From positions 1,736,001 through 1,800,000 of the forward strand of contig AP025583.1 in the NCBI GenBank assembly GCA_022846095.1: a stretch of 64,000 bases of DNA. Direction: 5' to 3'. Shown here one piece after another: positions 7,449 to 14,771 of the stretch; positions within the stretch are counted from its first letter, which is position 1, and each line of letters begins with the position of its first letter. A program made the position numbers and the translations under genes. The notes beneath the pieces were generated by a model. It was not told the origin of the DNA. It was given only the letters and a program-made list of their open reading frames with translations, and ran no database searches. The DNA is from Oscillospiraceae bacterium (GTDB lineage Bacteria > Bacillota > Clostridia > Oscillospirales > Oscillospiraceae).

Positions 7449-9506
7449 ATGAAGAACCGTATTCTGGCGCTGCTGCTGGCCGCCGCGCTCTGCCTGGGCA
7501 TCATCGGGGCGGCGGGGCTGGCGGCCCAGGCCAGCGGCTATAGCGATGTGGCCGACCCGGCCACCGCCGAGGCGGTGGCCGTGCTCTCCGGCATGGGCAT
7601 CGTGTCCGGCTACTCCGACGGGGGCTACCACCCCGGCGAGGCCCTGACCCGGGCCCAGTTCTGCAAGCTGGCCGTGCTGGCCGAGGGCCACGGGGACAAG
7701 GTCAAGTCCAGCGCCTACCGCACCCTCTTTTCCGATGTGCCCGCCTCCCACTGGGCCTCGGCTTATGTCAACCTCGCCTACGAGGAGGGCCTGGTCAGCG
7801 GCTACGGCAACGGCACCTTCGGCCCCGACGAGGGGGTGACCGCCGCCCAGGCGGTCACCATCGTTCTGCGCCTGCTGGGCTACAGCGACGCGGACGTGGG
7901 CCCCTTCTGGCCCGAGGACTATATGGCCCTGGCCGCCGATCTGGGCCTGCTGGACGAGGTGAACGCCGCCTCCGGCCAGACTCTGACCCGGGGGGACGCG
8001 GCGCTGCTGCTGTATGCCCTGCTGCGGCAGGACAGCGCGCAGGGACAGCCTTATGTCAACCAACTTGCCGCGGGCACCGTGGAGGACGCGGTGCTGCTGG
8101 AGGCCGAGACCGACGACGGCACCGCCATGATCTACGCCGCCAACGGCGGCGTCTCCTACTATGAGCGCGCCCAGGACCTCCCCGAGGGCCTGGTGCTGCG
8201 CCGGGGCACGCTGCTGCTGAACAAGAGCGGCAAGATCTCCGGCTTCCTGCCGGGGGAAAACACCTGGAAAACCCTTACGCCCGATTCCGTCACCGCCGGG
8301 GGCATTACCGCCTCCGACGGAAAGACCTACTCTGTCTCCGGCGGCACCACAGTGATCCTGGGGGAGGGCAAGACCACCTTCGAGAGCTGCTGGTACGACC
8401 TGGAACGCTGCACTTCCGTCTCGCTGTACTACTCCGCCTCCGGGACGGTTGATCTCGTCGTGGCGCCGGAGGCGGAGCGGTACGCGGGGCAGGTGCTCAC
8501 CGGCGTGTATGAAAACGCCTCGCCCAACGACAAGAACCCATCCAGCATCACGCTTCTGGGCATCACCCTGGAGGTGGCGGACGCCGCCGCCGGCCTATCC
8601 CAATTCTCGGTGGGGGACCGCATGAGCGTGGTCCTGAACGGCAGCGGAGAGGTGGTCTCCGCCCACAAGACCTCGGAGATCTCCGCCGACCAGGTGGGCA
8701 TCCTCCAGAGCCTCACGGGCGGCAAGGGCACCGTGCTCCTGTCCTGCGGCCTCACGGCCTCGGGCGAAATCAGCTCCTCCAGCGCCGAGGCCCTGGTGGG
8801 CAGCCTGGTGCGGGTGAGCGCGGGGGGCAGCGGCAAGCTGTCGGTGTCCGCCCCGGCGCAGTACACCGGCGGCGGGACCCTCAACCTGAGCGCGGGCACC
8901 CTGGGCGGCCTGACCCTGGCCGACGATGTGGTGCTCTACGACCGGGTGAAGAACGCCTGCGCCGTGAAGATTACGCAGGACGACGTGCACCTTGGCACGG
9001 TGCCCGCGGCTAAAATCGCCTACGTGGGCACCAACAGCGCCGGTCAGGTCAGCGTAATCCTCCTGGACGACGTGACCGGCAACGCCTACGACTACGGCGT
9101 CCTGCACCTGGGCACCGAGAGCGGCGGCAGCGGGGAGCTGACCTATACCAATACCACCGTGGCCGTGGAGAACGCGGGCGGCACCTCTCAGAGCTATGTC
9201 ACCGGCGCGGTCTCTTTCGGGGACAAGACCGTGGGCGGCCTGGCCCACACGGCGGCGGGCAAGGTGGCCGCCACCGTGCGCCTGACCAAGGTGGGCGGCG
9301 TGGCCCGCGCCGCCTTCGACGGCACCGACGCCGTGGTGGTGGACGGGATGCGCACCCCCGTCAGCAGCGGCGTGCAGGTCTATAACGCCGCCACCGGGGC
9401 CTGGACGGCCCTGGAGCAGGCCAAGGGCTTCGCGGATTCCTTCACCGTGTACTACAGCGGCACGCTGGGGGAGGACGCGGTGGTCCGCGTGGTATTTACC
9501 GAATAG
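7449..9506 (+). CDS. S-layer homology (SLH) domain surface protein
   Basis: The start is set at ATG 7449: GGAGGAG at 7433-7439 is correctly spaced for it and would lie inside the coding region if ATG 7431 were used. The N-terminus MKNRILALLLAAALCLGIIG is a signal peptide with likely cleavage after AAQA. Two SLH repeats follow: SDVADPATAEAVAVLSGMGI with SGYSDGGYHPGEALTRAQF (about 27-80), and FSDVPASHWASAYVNLAYEE with GYGNGTFGPDEGVTAAQAV (about 90-140). SLH repeats bind pyruvylated secondary wall polymers. The remaining 500 residues are Gly/Thr/Ser/Val-rich beta structure without a recognised domain. Total 685 residues. It is a single gene ended by a strong terminator. Confidence 0.9.
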   Translation: MKNRILALLLAAALCLGIIGAAGLAAQASGYSDVADPATAEAVAVLSGMGIVSGYSDGGYHPGEALTRAQFCKLAVLAEGHGDKVKSSAYRTLFSDVPASHWASAYVNLAYEEGLVSGYGNGTFGPDEGVTAAQAVTIVLRLLGYSDADVGPFWPEDYMALAADLGLLDEVNAASGQTLTRGDAALLLYALLRQDSAQGQPYVNQLAAGTVEDAVLLEAETDDGTAMIYAANGGVSYYERAQDLPEGLVLRRGTLLLNKSGKISGFLPGENTWKTLTPDSVTAGGITASDGKTYSVSGGTTVILGEGKTTFESCWYDLERCTSVSLYYSASGTVDLVVAPEAERYAGQVLTGVYENASPNDKNPSSITLLGITLEVADAAAGLSQFSVGDRMSVVLNGSGEVVSAHKTSEISADQVGILQSLTGGKGTVLLSCGLTASGEISSSSAEALVGSLVRVSAGGSGKLSVSAPAQYTGGGTLNLSAGTLGGLTLADDVVLYDRVKNACAVKITQDDVHLGTVPAAKIAYVGTNSAGQVSVILLDDVTGNAYDYGVLHLGTESGGSGELTYTNTTVAVENAGGTSQSYVTGAVSFGDKTVGGLAHTAAGKVAATVRLTKVGGVARAAFDGTDAVVVDGMRTPVSSGVQVYNAATGAWTALEQAKGFADSFTVYYSGTLGEDAVVRVVFTE

Positions 9507-9512
9507 GATCAA

Positions 9513-9545
9513 AAAACGCCGGGAAGCATCGCTTCCCGGCGTTTT
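9513..9545. terminator. Bidirectional terminator
   Basis: A perfect 15-bp stem (9513-9527 with 9531-9545), core AACGCCGGGAAGC, closes on a three-base loop with A- and T-runs at the two ends. It serves the SLH gene on + and the coiled-coil gene on -. The same stem core recurs at 11332-11360. Confidence 0.92.
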
Positions 9546-9553
9546 GAATATTG

Positions 9554-10072
9554 TTACTGCGCCAGCTTCAGCTTGCGGATCTCCTGGCTGTGTACCTTGA
9601 GCACGGTCTCGGCGGCGGAGAGCCGCTCCTGCACGTCCTCCATCTCCGCGGGGTCCGGGAGGCGGGCCAGAATCGCCGCCTGCCCCTCGGCCAGGAGGTT
9701 GATGTCACGGCGGATTTCGGTGTCGATGATGACCTTGATGCCGCTGATCTCGTCCCTGATGGGCTCCAGCTTCTCGTCAATCATCTGTGATAGTTCCGCG
9801 CGGATACCGCCGATTTCCTCTCTGATGGGCTCCAGCTTCTCGTCGATCATCTGTGATAGTTCCGCGCGGATACCGCCTATTTCCTCTTTGACTGGCTCCA
9901 GTTTATCGTCAATGATCTTCGTGGTCTCCTCGCGGACAATCTTTGTGGTCTCTTCACGAATGACGTCCCTGGTCTCCTCGCGAATGACGTTCCTGGTCTC
10001 CTCGCGAATGGCATCCCTGGTCTCCTCACGAATGAGCTGCCGCATTGCGTCCAGCATTTCCTGATTATCCAT
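9554..10072 (-). CDS. Coiled-coil protein built of tandem 8- and 22-residue repeats
   Basis: The start is ATG 10072, with GGAGG seven bases upstream. The 172 residues have no membrane segment. After a short head (DNQEMLDAMRQL) come five copies of an eight-residue unit of the type IREETRDV/IREETTKI. Then follow three copies of a 22-residue unit beginning IDEKLEPIREEIGGIRAEL, and a heptad-rich tail. The 66-bp DNA copies at about 9766-9897 are nearly identical, so the repeats arose by recent duplication. Composition is very rich in Glu, Arg and Ile, predicting a long charged coiled coil. The gene lies 17 bases downstream of an XRE regulator on the same strand. No family is recognised and the function is unknown. 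Confidence 0.75.
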   Translation of the reverse strand: MDNQEMLDAMRQLIREETRDAIREETRNVIREETRDVIREETTKIVREETTKIIDDKLEPVKEEIGGIRAELSQMIDEKLEPIREEIGGIRAELSQMIDEKLEPIRDEISGIKVIIDTEIRRDINLLAEGQAAILARLPDPAEMEDVQERLSAAETVLKVHSQEIRKLKLAQ

Positions 10073-10089
10073 CAAAGCGCCTCCACTCT

Positions 10090-10398
10090 CTATGTCGATA
10101 ATAATTTAGCCATAAGAAAAACGGCATCCGCCTTTTCCTTGTCCAAAACGCGGACATGCTTAATCAATTCCAACTCAAAATCGGTGGGATACAGCAGATT
10201 GTCGCTCTCATTGAAGAATTCCGACAGGTTTATTCCTAAAGGAATCAACAATTTTTCCAAAATTGCAACTGAGGGTTGGTTGCCGCCCTTTTCGATGGTG
10301 TGGATATAGTTTTCCGACACATCGGAGAGTTTAGACAGCCGATACACACTCATGCCTTTTGATTCTCTAAGCGCCCGAAAGCGAGCGGACAGGTCCAC
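10090..10398 (-). CDS. XRE-family helix-turn-helix regulator
   Basis: A 102-residue protein. The HTH_3 domain occupies residues 4-62: FRALRESKGMSVYRLSKLSD then VSENYIHTIEKGGNQPS, the classical Cro/CI helix-turn-helix, followed by ILEKLLIPLGINLSEFF. The C-terminal 40 residues are helical. The start is GTG 10398, with AAGGTGG eight bases upstream. It is divergent from the hypothetical gene at 10524 and lies directly upstream of the coiled-coil gene, probably in one transcript. It may control itself, its neighbour or the divergent gene; targets cannot be read from the sequence. Confidence 0.88.
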   Translation of the reverse strand: MDLSARFRALRESKGMSVYRLSKLSDVSENYIHTIEKGGNQPSVAILEKLLIPLGINLSEFFNESDNLLYPTDFELELIKHVRVLDKEKADAVFLMAKLLST

Positions 10399-10467
10399 GC
10401 CATCACCACCTTTTAGTATCTACTATTATGATGGATAACACAACAAAAAATAATACAATAAAGATTG

Positions 10468-10496
10468 TTGATAATACTGATATTTAGATGTACTAT
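10468..10496 (+). promoter_or_regulatory. Promoter of the 10524 gene
   Basis: TTGATA (10468-10473), a 17-base spacer and TACTAT (10491-10496). Transcription would begin near 10503, after the upstream ATG at 10488, which is why GTG 10524 is preferred as start. Confidence 0.6.
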
Positions 10497-10523
10497 AGAG
10501 GACAAGAAAAGAGGTGCCAGATT

Positions 10524-11333
10524 GTGAACAAGCTGGAAATCCTGCTGCCTGAAAACTGGCCCGCGCTGAGGCGCAGGCTGGCCGAGGTCGAGCCGCCCCC
10601 GGTGGCGCTCGACCAAGAGGCCTGGGGGATGCCCTACTCCTGGCAGGAGGAGAGCCCCGGCGTCTACTTTATCCGGGCGTACCGCTGGAGGGCGTGGATC
10701 GAGGAGCTTGCGTACTATGCGATCCCGCTGCCGTACCGCGGCGGGGTCCTGTCCGCGCGGGTCTTTGCCACCGGAACCCCGCATAAGGGCGTGTGCTATT
10801 TTGAAGATGAGGCTGGGGGCCGCGCCGTGCGCTACGAGCTGCTCGCGGCGCAGGCCGGGCGCGCCGGGGGCTGGAAGCTGGACTGCCTGCGGGATAACAT
10901 GCTCTATGAAAAGACCTTTGGGGCGGAGCGCTGCCCGGAGTATTTCGGGGCCTGGGTCCCGCCCTCCGCCACCCCCTGGGGCGCGGTGGAGCAGGTCAGG
11001 ACGGTGCAGCCGGGCGTGTGGTTTGTGCGGGTGGAGCGGGGCTGGTACCTCGCCGTGGTCTACCCCTACCACTCCATGCTGGGCAACGATGCGGCCGGGC
11101 TGGGCCGGGAGGGGGAGGGGCCCTACCCGCTGCGTTTCTGGCCCGCGCAGGCGTGCGCCCCGGCGGTCCACGAGCTGGTGAACCTGGATGTGTGCGGGGA
11201 GCTGGCCCGCTTCCTTCCGCCGCCCGAGGAGTTCAAGGCCTATCTGGGCGCGCATTTCCCGGAGTACGTCCGCCGGACGCGGGAGCAGCTGGAGCACCGC
11301 ATAGAGGCGTATATGCGGCGGACAGAAAAATAA
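10524..11333 (+). CDS. Hypothetical protein
   Basis: The protein has 269 residues from GTG 10524, which has GAGGTG at a good distance. An in-frame ATG at 10488 lies inside the promoter and is rejected. It has no signal peptide, no membrane segment and no family I recognise. The composition is unusual, with many Trp, Tyr, Pro and Arg. Two segments look like copies of each other: WQEESPGVYFIRAYRWRAWI-EELAYYAIPLPY (about 37-70) and VRTVQPGVWFVRVERGWYLA-VVYPYHS (about 156-185). This suggests an internal duplication of a beta-rich domain. It is a monocistronic gene, with promoter 5' and terminator overlapping the stop. Confidence 0.7.
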   Translation: MNKLEILLPENWPALRRRLAEVEPPPVALDQEAWGMPYSWQEESPGVYFIRAYRWRAWIEELAYYAIPLPYRGGVLSARVFATGTPHKGVCYFEDEAGGRAVRYELLAAQAGRAGGWKLDCLRDNMLYEKTFGAERCPEYFGAWVPPSATPWGAVEQVRTVQPGVWFVRVERGWYLAVVYPYHSMLGNDAAGLGREGEGPYPLRFWPAQACAPAVHELVNLDVCGELARFLPPPEEFKAYLGAHFPEYVRRTREQLEHRIEAYMRRTEK

Positions 11334-11361
11334 CGCCGGGAAGCGTCGCTTCCCGGCGTTT
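11332..11361. terminator. Bidirectional terminator
   Basis: The stem 11332-11344 with 11348-11360 (AACGCCGGGAAGC, GTC loop) overlaps the stop codon of the upstream gene. The core is the same as in the terminator at 9513. It serves the convergent superoxide dismutase gene as well. Confidence 0.88.
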
Positions 11362-11365
11362 GTGG

Positions 11366-11848
11366 TTATGCCATGGGGGTGATGATCCCGCAGGCGATGC
11401 GCCCGCCCGCCCCGCCGCCGGGCTGGCTGCGGTAGTCGTCCGGGCCCTCGTGGATGATCACCGAGCGGCCCAGCACCTCTTCGGGGCGGAAGCGGCCTGT
11501 GTACTCCACCGCAAAGGCCCGCCCGCCGCTGGACAGCAGCACGGGCAGATCCCCGGCGTGGCCGGGGTGGGCGGCCCCGGTGGGATTAAAGTGGTCCCCG
11601 GCGCAGTAGAAGGGCAGATCGCCCCCCTCGCAGCAGTCCCCGAGGCTGTGGACGTGCAGGGCGAAAAAGCCGTCCCCGGGCAGGCCCAGGACCCGGACGA
11701 GCAGGAGGGAGCCCTCCTGGAAGGGGTAGAAGAGCACCTCGCCCCGCAGATCCGGGGTGGCGCCGCCGCCCCGCAGAAGGGCGCGGGCGGCGGGCTGGCC
11801 GTCGGTGAGCACACGGGGCAGGCGGCAGGGGTAGTCGTATTGCATCAT
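11366..11848 (-). CDS. Cu/Zn superoxide dismutase-like protein, no signal peptide
   Basis: A 160-residue protein of the SodC fold, which dismutates superoxide to oxygen and peroxide. All metal ligands can be placed: HVH (copper), the bridging His in GDHFNP, His...His...Asp in HPGHAGDLP (zinc; the zinc loop is shorter than in the E. coli enzyme), and the fourth copper His in IIHEGPDDY. The active-site Arg sits in GGGAGGRIACGI, and the disulphide pair is DCCE and ACGI. Most bacterial SodC proteins are exported. Here MMQYDYPCRLPRVL is no signal peptide, so a cytoplasmic location is inferred. Ribosome site GGAGG six bases before ATG 11848. It is a single gene. Confidence 0.87.
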   Translation of the reverse strand: MMQYDYPCRLPRVLTDGQPAARALLRGGGATPDLRGEVLFYPFQEGSLLLVRVLGLPGDGFFALHVHSLGDCCEGGDLPFYCAGDHFNPTGAAHPGHAGDLPVLLSSGGRAFAVEYTGRFRPEEVLGRSVIIHEGPDDYRSQPGGGAGGRIACGIITPMA

Positions 11849-11888
11849 GCAGCGCCTCCAATCTTCCGGGCCATCCTATGCCCCGCGG

Positions 11889-11917
11889 TTGCCATCCGTG
11901 CGCCGCCATGCTAAAAT
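11889..11917 (+). promoter_or_regulatory. Promoter of proC
   Basis: TTGCCA (11889-11894), a 17-base spacer and TAAAAT (11912-11917) with the extended -10 TG at 11909-11910. It lies 35 bases before the proC start. Confidence 0.7.
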
Positions 11918-11951
11918 GTAGACAGCCTATTTTGAGAAAGCGGGTATTTAT

Positions 11952-12749
11952 ATGAAGCTGGCTGCGTTTATCGGTACGGGCAACATGGGCGGGGCCCTGG
12001 TGCGGGCGGCCTGCCGCTCCGTGGGGGCGGAGCAGGTGGTCATCGCCAACCGCTCGGCGGAGAAGTCGGCGGCCCTGGCCGCCGAGACCGGCTGCGCCGT
12101 GGCGGGGAGCAACGCCGAGGCGGCCGCCCAGGCCCGGTACGTGTTCCTGGGGGTCAAGCCCCAGATGTGCGCCGGGGTGCTGGAGGCGCTGGCGCCCGCC
12201 CTGGCGGGAAAGGTGCTGGTCTCCATGGCGGCGGGCCTGACCACCGCCACGCTGGCGGAGCTGGCGGGGGTTGAGGCGCCCATCCTGCGCATCATGCCCA
12301 ACACCCCCGCCGCCATCGGCAGGGGGATGATCGCCCTGTGCGGAGCGCAGGGCGTGGAGGAGGCCCACTTCGCGGCGGTGGAGCGCATCCTGTCCGCCGC
12401 CGGGCGGATAGAGCGCCTGCCCGAGGGGCAGATGGACGCCTTCTCGGCGGTGGCGGGCTGCGGCCCGGCCTTCGTCTACCAGTTTATCGAGGCCCTGGCC
12501 GACGGCGGCGTGATGGCGGGCCTGCCCCGGAAGCAGGCCCAGACCTACGCGGCCCAGACCCTGCTGGGGGCGGCCGCCATGGTGCTGGAGACGGGAGAGC
12601 ACCCCGGCGCGCTGAAGGACGCGGTCTGCTCCCCCGGCGGCTCCACCATCGCCGGAGTGGCGGAGCTGGAGCGGCACGGCTTCCGCGCCGCCGCCATCGG
12701 CGCGGTGCAGGCCGCGTGGAGCAAGAACGCCGATCTGGGCAAGGTATAG
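11952..12749 (+). CDS. proC: Pyrroline-5-carboxylate reductase
   Basis: This enzyme catalyses the last step of proline synthesis, the NAD(P)H-dependent reduction of 1-pyrroline-5-carboxylate in the cytoplasm. The 265 residues match the family length. The N-terminal Rossmann motif FIGTGNMGGAL (6-16) binds the dinucleotide. ILRIMPNTPAAIGRGM (about 113-128) and the C-terminal signature CSPGGSTIAGVAELE (about 222-236) form the substrate site at the dimer interface. It is a single gene with its own promoter; no other proline gene is nearby. A short GC-rich hairpin (CCCCGCCTCC...GGGGGCGGGG, 12759-12793) follows the stop. Confidence 0.96.
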   Translation: MKLAAFIGTGNMGGALVRAACRSVGAEQVVIANRSAEKSAALAAETGCAVAGSNAEAAAQARYVFLGVKPQMCAGVLEALAPALAGKVLVSMAAGLTTATLAELAGVEAPILRIMPNTPAAIGRGMIALCGAQGVEEAHFAAVERILSAAGRIERLPEGQMDAFSAVAGCGPAFVYQFIEALADGGVMAGLPRKQAQTYAAQTLLGAAAMVLETGEHPGALKDAVCSPGGSTIAGVAELERHGFRAAAIGAVQAAWSKNADLGKV

Positions 12750-12800
12750 GGGAAAAGCGCCCCGCCTCCGCACCGCAGGGTGGGGGGCGGGGCGCCGCGC

Positions 12801-13145
12801 CTACCGCGTGCTGCCCGCCGGGTCCTTTTTGCGCATCAGGTGGCTGGCGATGATGTCGATAAAGTCGGCGGGCGTGGGGCAGGTGTCCAGGGTCCTGTGG
12901 GCCAGATACTCCAGATAGGTCCGGTTCGTGCGGTAGGCCACGTCCACGACGGTGCGGAGATTGCGCTGTATGTTTCGCCATGTGTCATGGTACTGCTCGC
13001 CCAGCTGCGGGTACAGCCGCTTGGTGACGTCCCGCAGGAGGCCCTCGTCCTCGATGACCAACTCGATCCCGGTGGCGGCGTAGGGGCGGCCGGTATACCG
13101 CCTGGTGACGTTGAGCTGCTCCAGAATTTCCTCTATCTTTGTCAC
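12801..13145 (-). CDS. Stand-alone Spo0A C-terminal (effector) domain protein
   Basis: The start is GTG 13145, preceded by AAGGAGCT. The 114 residues correspond over nearly their whole length to the Spo0A DNA-binding effector domain (Spo0A_C): EEILEQLNVTRRYTGRPYAA then LLRDVTKRLYPQLGEQY, WRNIQRNLRTVVDVAYRTN and PTPADFIDIIASHL. The receiver domain that normally precedes it in Spo0A is absent, and the full-length spo0A must lie elsewhere. The recognition helix region (NIQRNLRTVVDVA) aligns with VERAIRHAIEVAW of Spo0A. I infer a DNA-binding or modulating protein of sporulation or stationary phase; the target is unknown. It is a single gene, convergent with proC. Confidence 0.8.
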   Translation of the reverse strand: MTKIEEILEQLNVTRRYTGRPYAATGIELVIEDEGLLRDVTKRLYPQLGEQYHDTWRNIQRNLRTVVDVAYRTNRTYLEYLAHRTLDTCPTPADFIDIIASHLMRKKDPAGSTR

Positions 13146-13300
13146 ACCAATAGCTCCTTTTCTACATGGTGCAACAATTATATTTCCGGCGCCGCAGGGG
13201 CCGCGGATAATGGTCAAAAATGCACAAAATTAATCGGGATGACAGGTGGAGATCCCTGTTTACGCCGATAAAACAGGGCCGTTTTATCGCAAACGACAAT

Positions 13301-13333
13301 AAATCCCTAGAACCATTGCGGTTCTAGGGATTT
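13301..13333 (-). terminator. rpmB terminator
   Basis: A perfect 14-bp stem (AAATCCCTAGAACC, 13301-13314 with 13320-13333), loop ATTGC, lies 19 bases after the rpmB stop. A weaker 9-bp hairpin at 13266-13289 (CGATAAAAC) lies further down. Confidence 0.85.
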
Positions 13334-13352
13334 GTCTGTGTCTTATATCAGT

Positions 13353-13541
13353 TTACACAGCGCGGGTGACCTTACCCGAACGGAGGCATCTGGTGCACAC
13401 GTAGACGTGCTTGGGCGTACCGTCGACGATCGCCTTGACACGCTTTACGTTGGGCTTCCAGGGCCGATTGGAGCGGCGGTGGGAGTGGGAGACCTGAATC
13501 CCGAACACAACGCCCTTATCGCAAAATTCACATTTGGCCAT
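13353..13541 (-). CDS. rpmB: 50S ribosomal protein L28
   Basis: A 62-residue ribosomal protein L28 of the large subunit. The N-terminal MAKCEFCDKGVVFGIQVSHS and the VYVCTRCLRSGKV segment show that this is the zinc-binding (C+) form, with two CxxC pairs (CEFC, CTRC). The family signature HSHRRSNRPWKPNVKRV is intact. Ribosome site GAGGAGG before ATG 13541. It is monocistronic, with a strong promoter upstream and terminator downstream. The C+ form implies a zinc need; no C- paralogue is in this window. Confidence 0.97.
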   Translation of the reverse strand: MAKCEFCDKGVVFGIQVSHSHRRSNRPWKPNVKRVKAIVDGTPKHVYVCTRCLRSGKVTRAV

Positions 13542-13595
13542 TCGCTTGAACCTCCTCGCTCGTCAGTATCACGCTTTATCAAAGCATCGACCAAT

Positions 13596-13624
13596 ATAAT
13601 AGCAAACTTTACTCAGAAAAGCAA
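13596..13624 (-). promoter_or_regulatory. Promoter of rpmB
   Basis: On the reverse strand: TTGCTT (13624-13619), a 17-base spacer and TATTAT (13601-13596) with extended -10 TGC. It is back to back with the hprK promoter. Confidence 0.75.
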
Positions 13625-13662
13625 GATCTTTTTTTGCATTGTTCCGCTTTTTTCCGCAAGCC

Positions 13663-13692
13663 TTGCAAAGCCGCCGCGGGGGATGGTATACT
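13663..13692 (+). promoter_or_regulatory. Promoter of hprK
   Basis: TTGCAA (13663-13668), an 18-base spacer and TATACT (13687-13692) with extended -10 TGG, 26 bases before the first start codon. Confidence 0.7.
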
Positions 13693-13718
13693 AAAAGACA
13701 CATCAGGGAAATAAGGAA

Positions 13719-14693
13719 GTGAAGCGTCTCATGGAGAGCCTGTACAGCGTCAAGCTGGGGAAGCTGGTGGAGGAATTCCGCCTGGAGGTGCTGCGGGGCG
13801 GCGCCGGGTACGAGGATCTGCTGATCCGCACCGAGGACGTGAACCGGCCCGGCCTCCAGCTCACCGGCTTTTTCGACTATTTCGACCCCAAGCGCCTGCA
13901 GATCATCGGCCGCGTGGAGACCACCTACCTGGAGGGGCTGAGCCCCGAGCAGCGGCTGGTGAGCTTTGAACAGCTTTTGAGCCAGGACATCCCCGCCCTC
14001 ATCATCTCCCGGGGCATCGACCCCTTCCCCGAGTGCATGGAGATGGCGGAGAAGTACGACCGCACCATCCTCCGGGGCAAGGAGACCACCTCCGCCCTCA
14101 TGGGCGCGCTGGTGGTGGCGCTGCGCTCCTACCTGGCCCCCCGCATCACCCGCCACGGCGTGCTGGTGGAGGTCTACGGCGAGGGCGTGCTGCTGCTGGG
14201 CGAGTCCGGCGTGGGCAAGAGCGAGACCGCCATCGAGCTGGTCAAGCGCGGCCACCGCCTGATCGCGGACGACGCGGTGGAGATCAAGCGGGTGACCCGC
14301 AACAAGCTCACCGGCACCGCGCCCGAGCTTATCCGGCACTATATCGAGCTGCGGGGCATCGGTGTGGTGGACGTGCGCCGGATCTTCGGCATGAGCGCCA
14401 TCAAGGAGGCCAGCGGCATCGACATGGTGGTGAACCTGGAGCAGTGGAAGGACGGGGCCATGTACGACCGGCTGGGCCTGGAGAACCTGTACACCACCAT
14501 CCTGGACGTGCAGGTGCCCTCCCTCACCGTGCCCGTGAAGCCAGGGCGGAACCTGGCGGTGATCATCGAGGTGGCGGCCATGAACAACCGCCACAAAAAG
14601 ATGGGCTACAACGCCGCGCTGGAGTTCACCAAGCAGATCAACGAGCACTTCGACCAGGCCATGAGCGCCCAGAACCAGAACGGCCAGGACTAA
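13719..14693 (+). CDS. hprK: HPr kinase/phosphorylase
   Basis: This bifunctional enzyme phosphorylates and dephosphorylates Ser46 of HPr, the central switch of carbon catabolite control in Firmicutes. It has 324 residues. The N-terminal MurF-like domain (about 5-130) precedes the kinase domain, with P-loop GESGVGKSET (about 161-170), the acidic DDAVEIKR segment and the HprK signature EASGIDMVVNLEQWKDG (about 229-245). The start is uncertain. GTG 13719 has AGGGAA at eight bases; ATG 13731 with AAGGAAG is nearly as good and would give MESLYSVKLG, closer to relatives. It is monocistronic. An 11-bp hairpin follows, without a T-run. Confidence 0.95.
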   Translation: MKRLMESLYSVKLGKLVEEFRLEVLRGGAGYEDLLIRTEDVNRPGLQLTGFFDYFDPKRLQIIGRVETTYLEGLSPEQRLVSFEQLLSQDIPALIISRGIDPFPECMEMAEKYDRTILRGKETTSALMGALVVALRSYLAPRITRHGVLVEVYGEGVLLLGESGVGKSETAIELVKRGHRLIADDAVEIKRVTRNKLTGTAPELIRHYIELRGIGVVDVRRIFGMSAIKEASGIDMVVNLEQWKDGAMYDRLGLENLYTTILDVQVPSLTVPVKPGRNLAVIIEVAAMNNRHKKMGYNAALEFTKQINEHFDQAMSAQNQNGQD

Positions 14694-14701
14694 CCCAAAG
14701 C

Positions 14702-14726
14702 CGCCCCGGAGCGCCGCTCCGGGGCG
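14702..14726 (+). terminator. Hairpin after hprK
   Basis: Stem CGCCCCGGAGC (14702-14712 with 14716-14726), loop GCC. No clear U-run, so it may be only a partial terminator before the permease gene. Confidence 0.55.
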
Positions 14727-14771
14727 CGTTGTGTCCGGCGACTTTTTGACGCAGACGGGAGAATGATTCCA

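Noticed and set aside
6976-7543. Several open frames inside repeat B on both strands (for example starting at 6976, 7269 and 7342).
   Set aside because: They lie wholly in a non-coding repeat whose other copies (A, C, D) do not keep the frames, and they lack ribosome sites.
9766-10060. CRISPR array or tandem DNA repeat.
   Set aside because: The 24- and 66-bp repeats are in frame, without spacers, and encode coiled-coil repeats of a protein with good start and stop signals.
10488-10523. ATG 10488 as start of the Trp/Tyr-rich protein.
   Set aside because: It lies between the -35 and -10 of the promoter at 10468-10496, so it cannot be on the transcript.
12759-12793. Terminator of proC.
   Set aside because: A GC-rich inverted repeat exists after the stop, but the stem is irregular and has no T-run, so I mention it only with proC.
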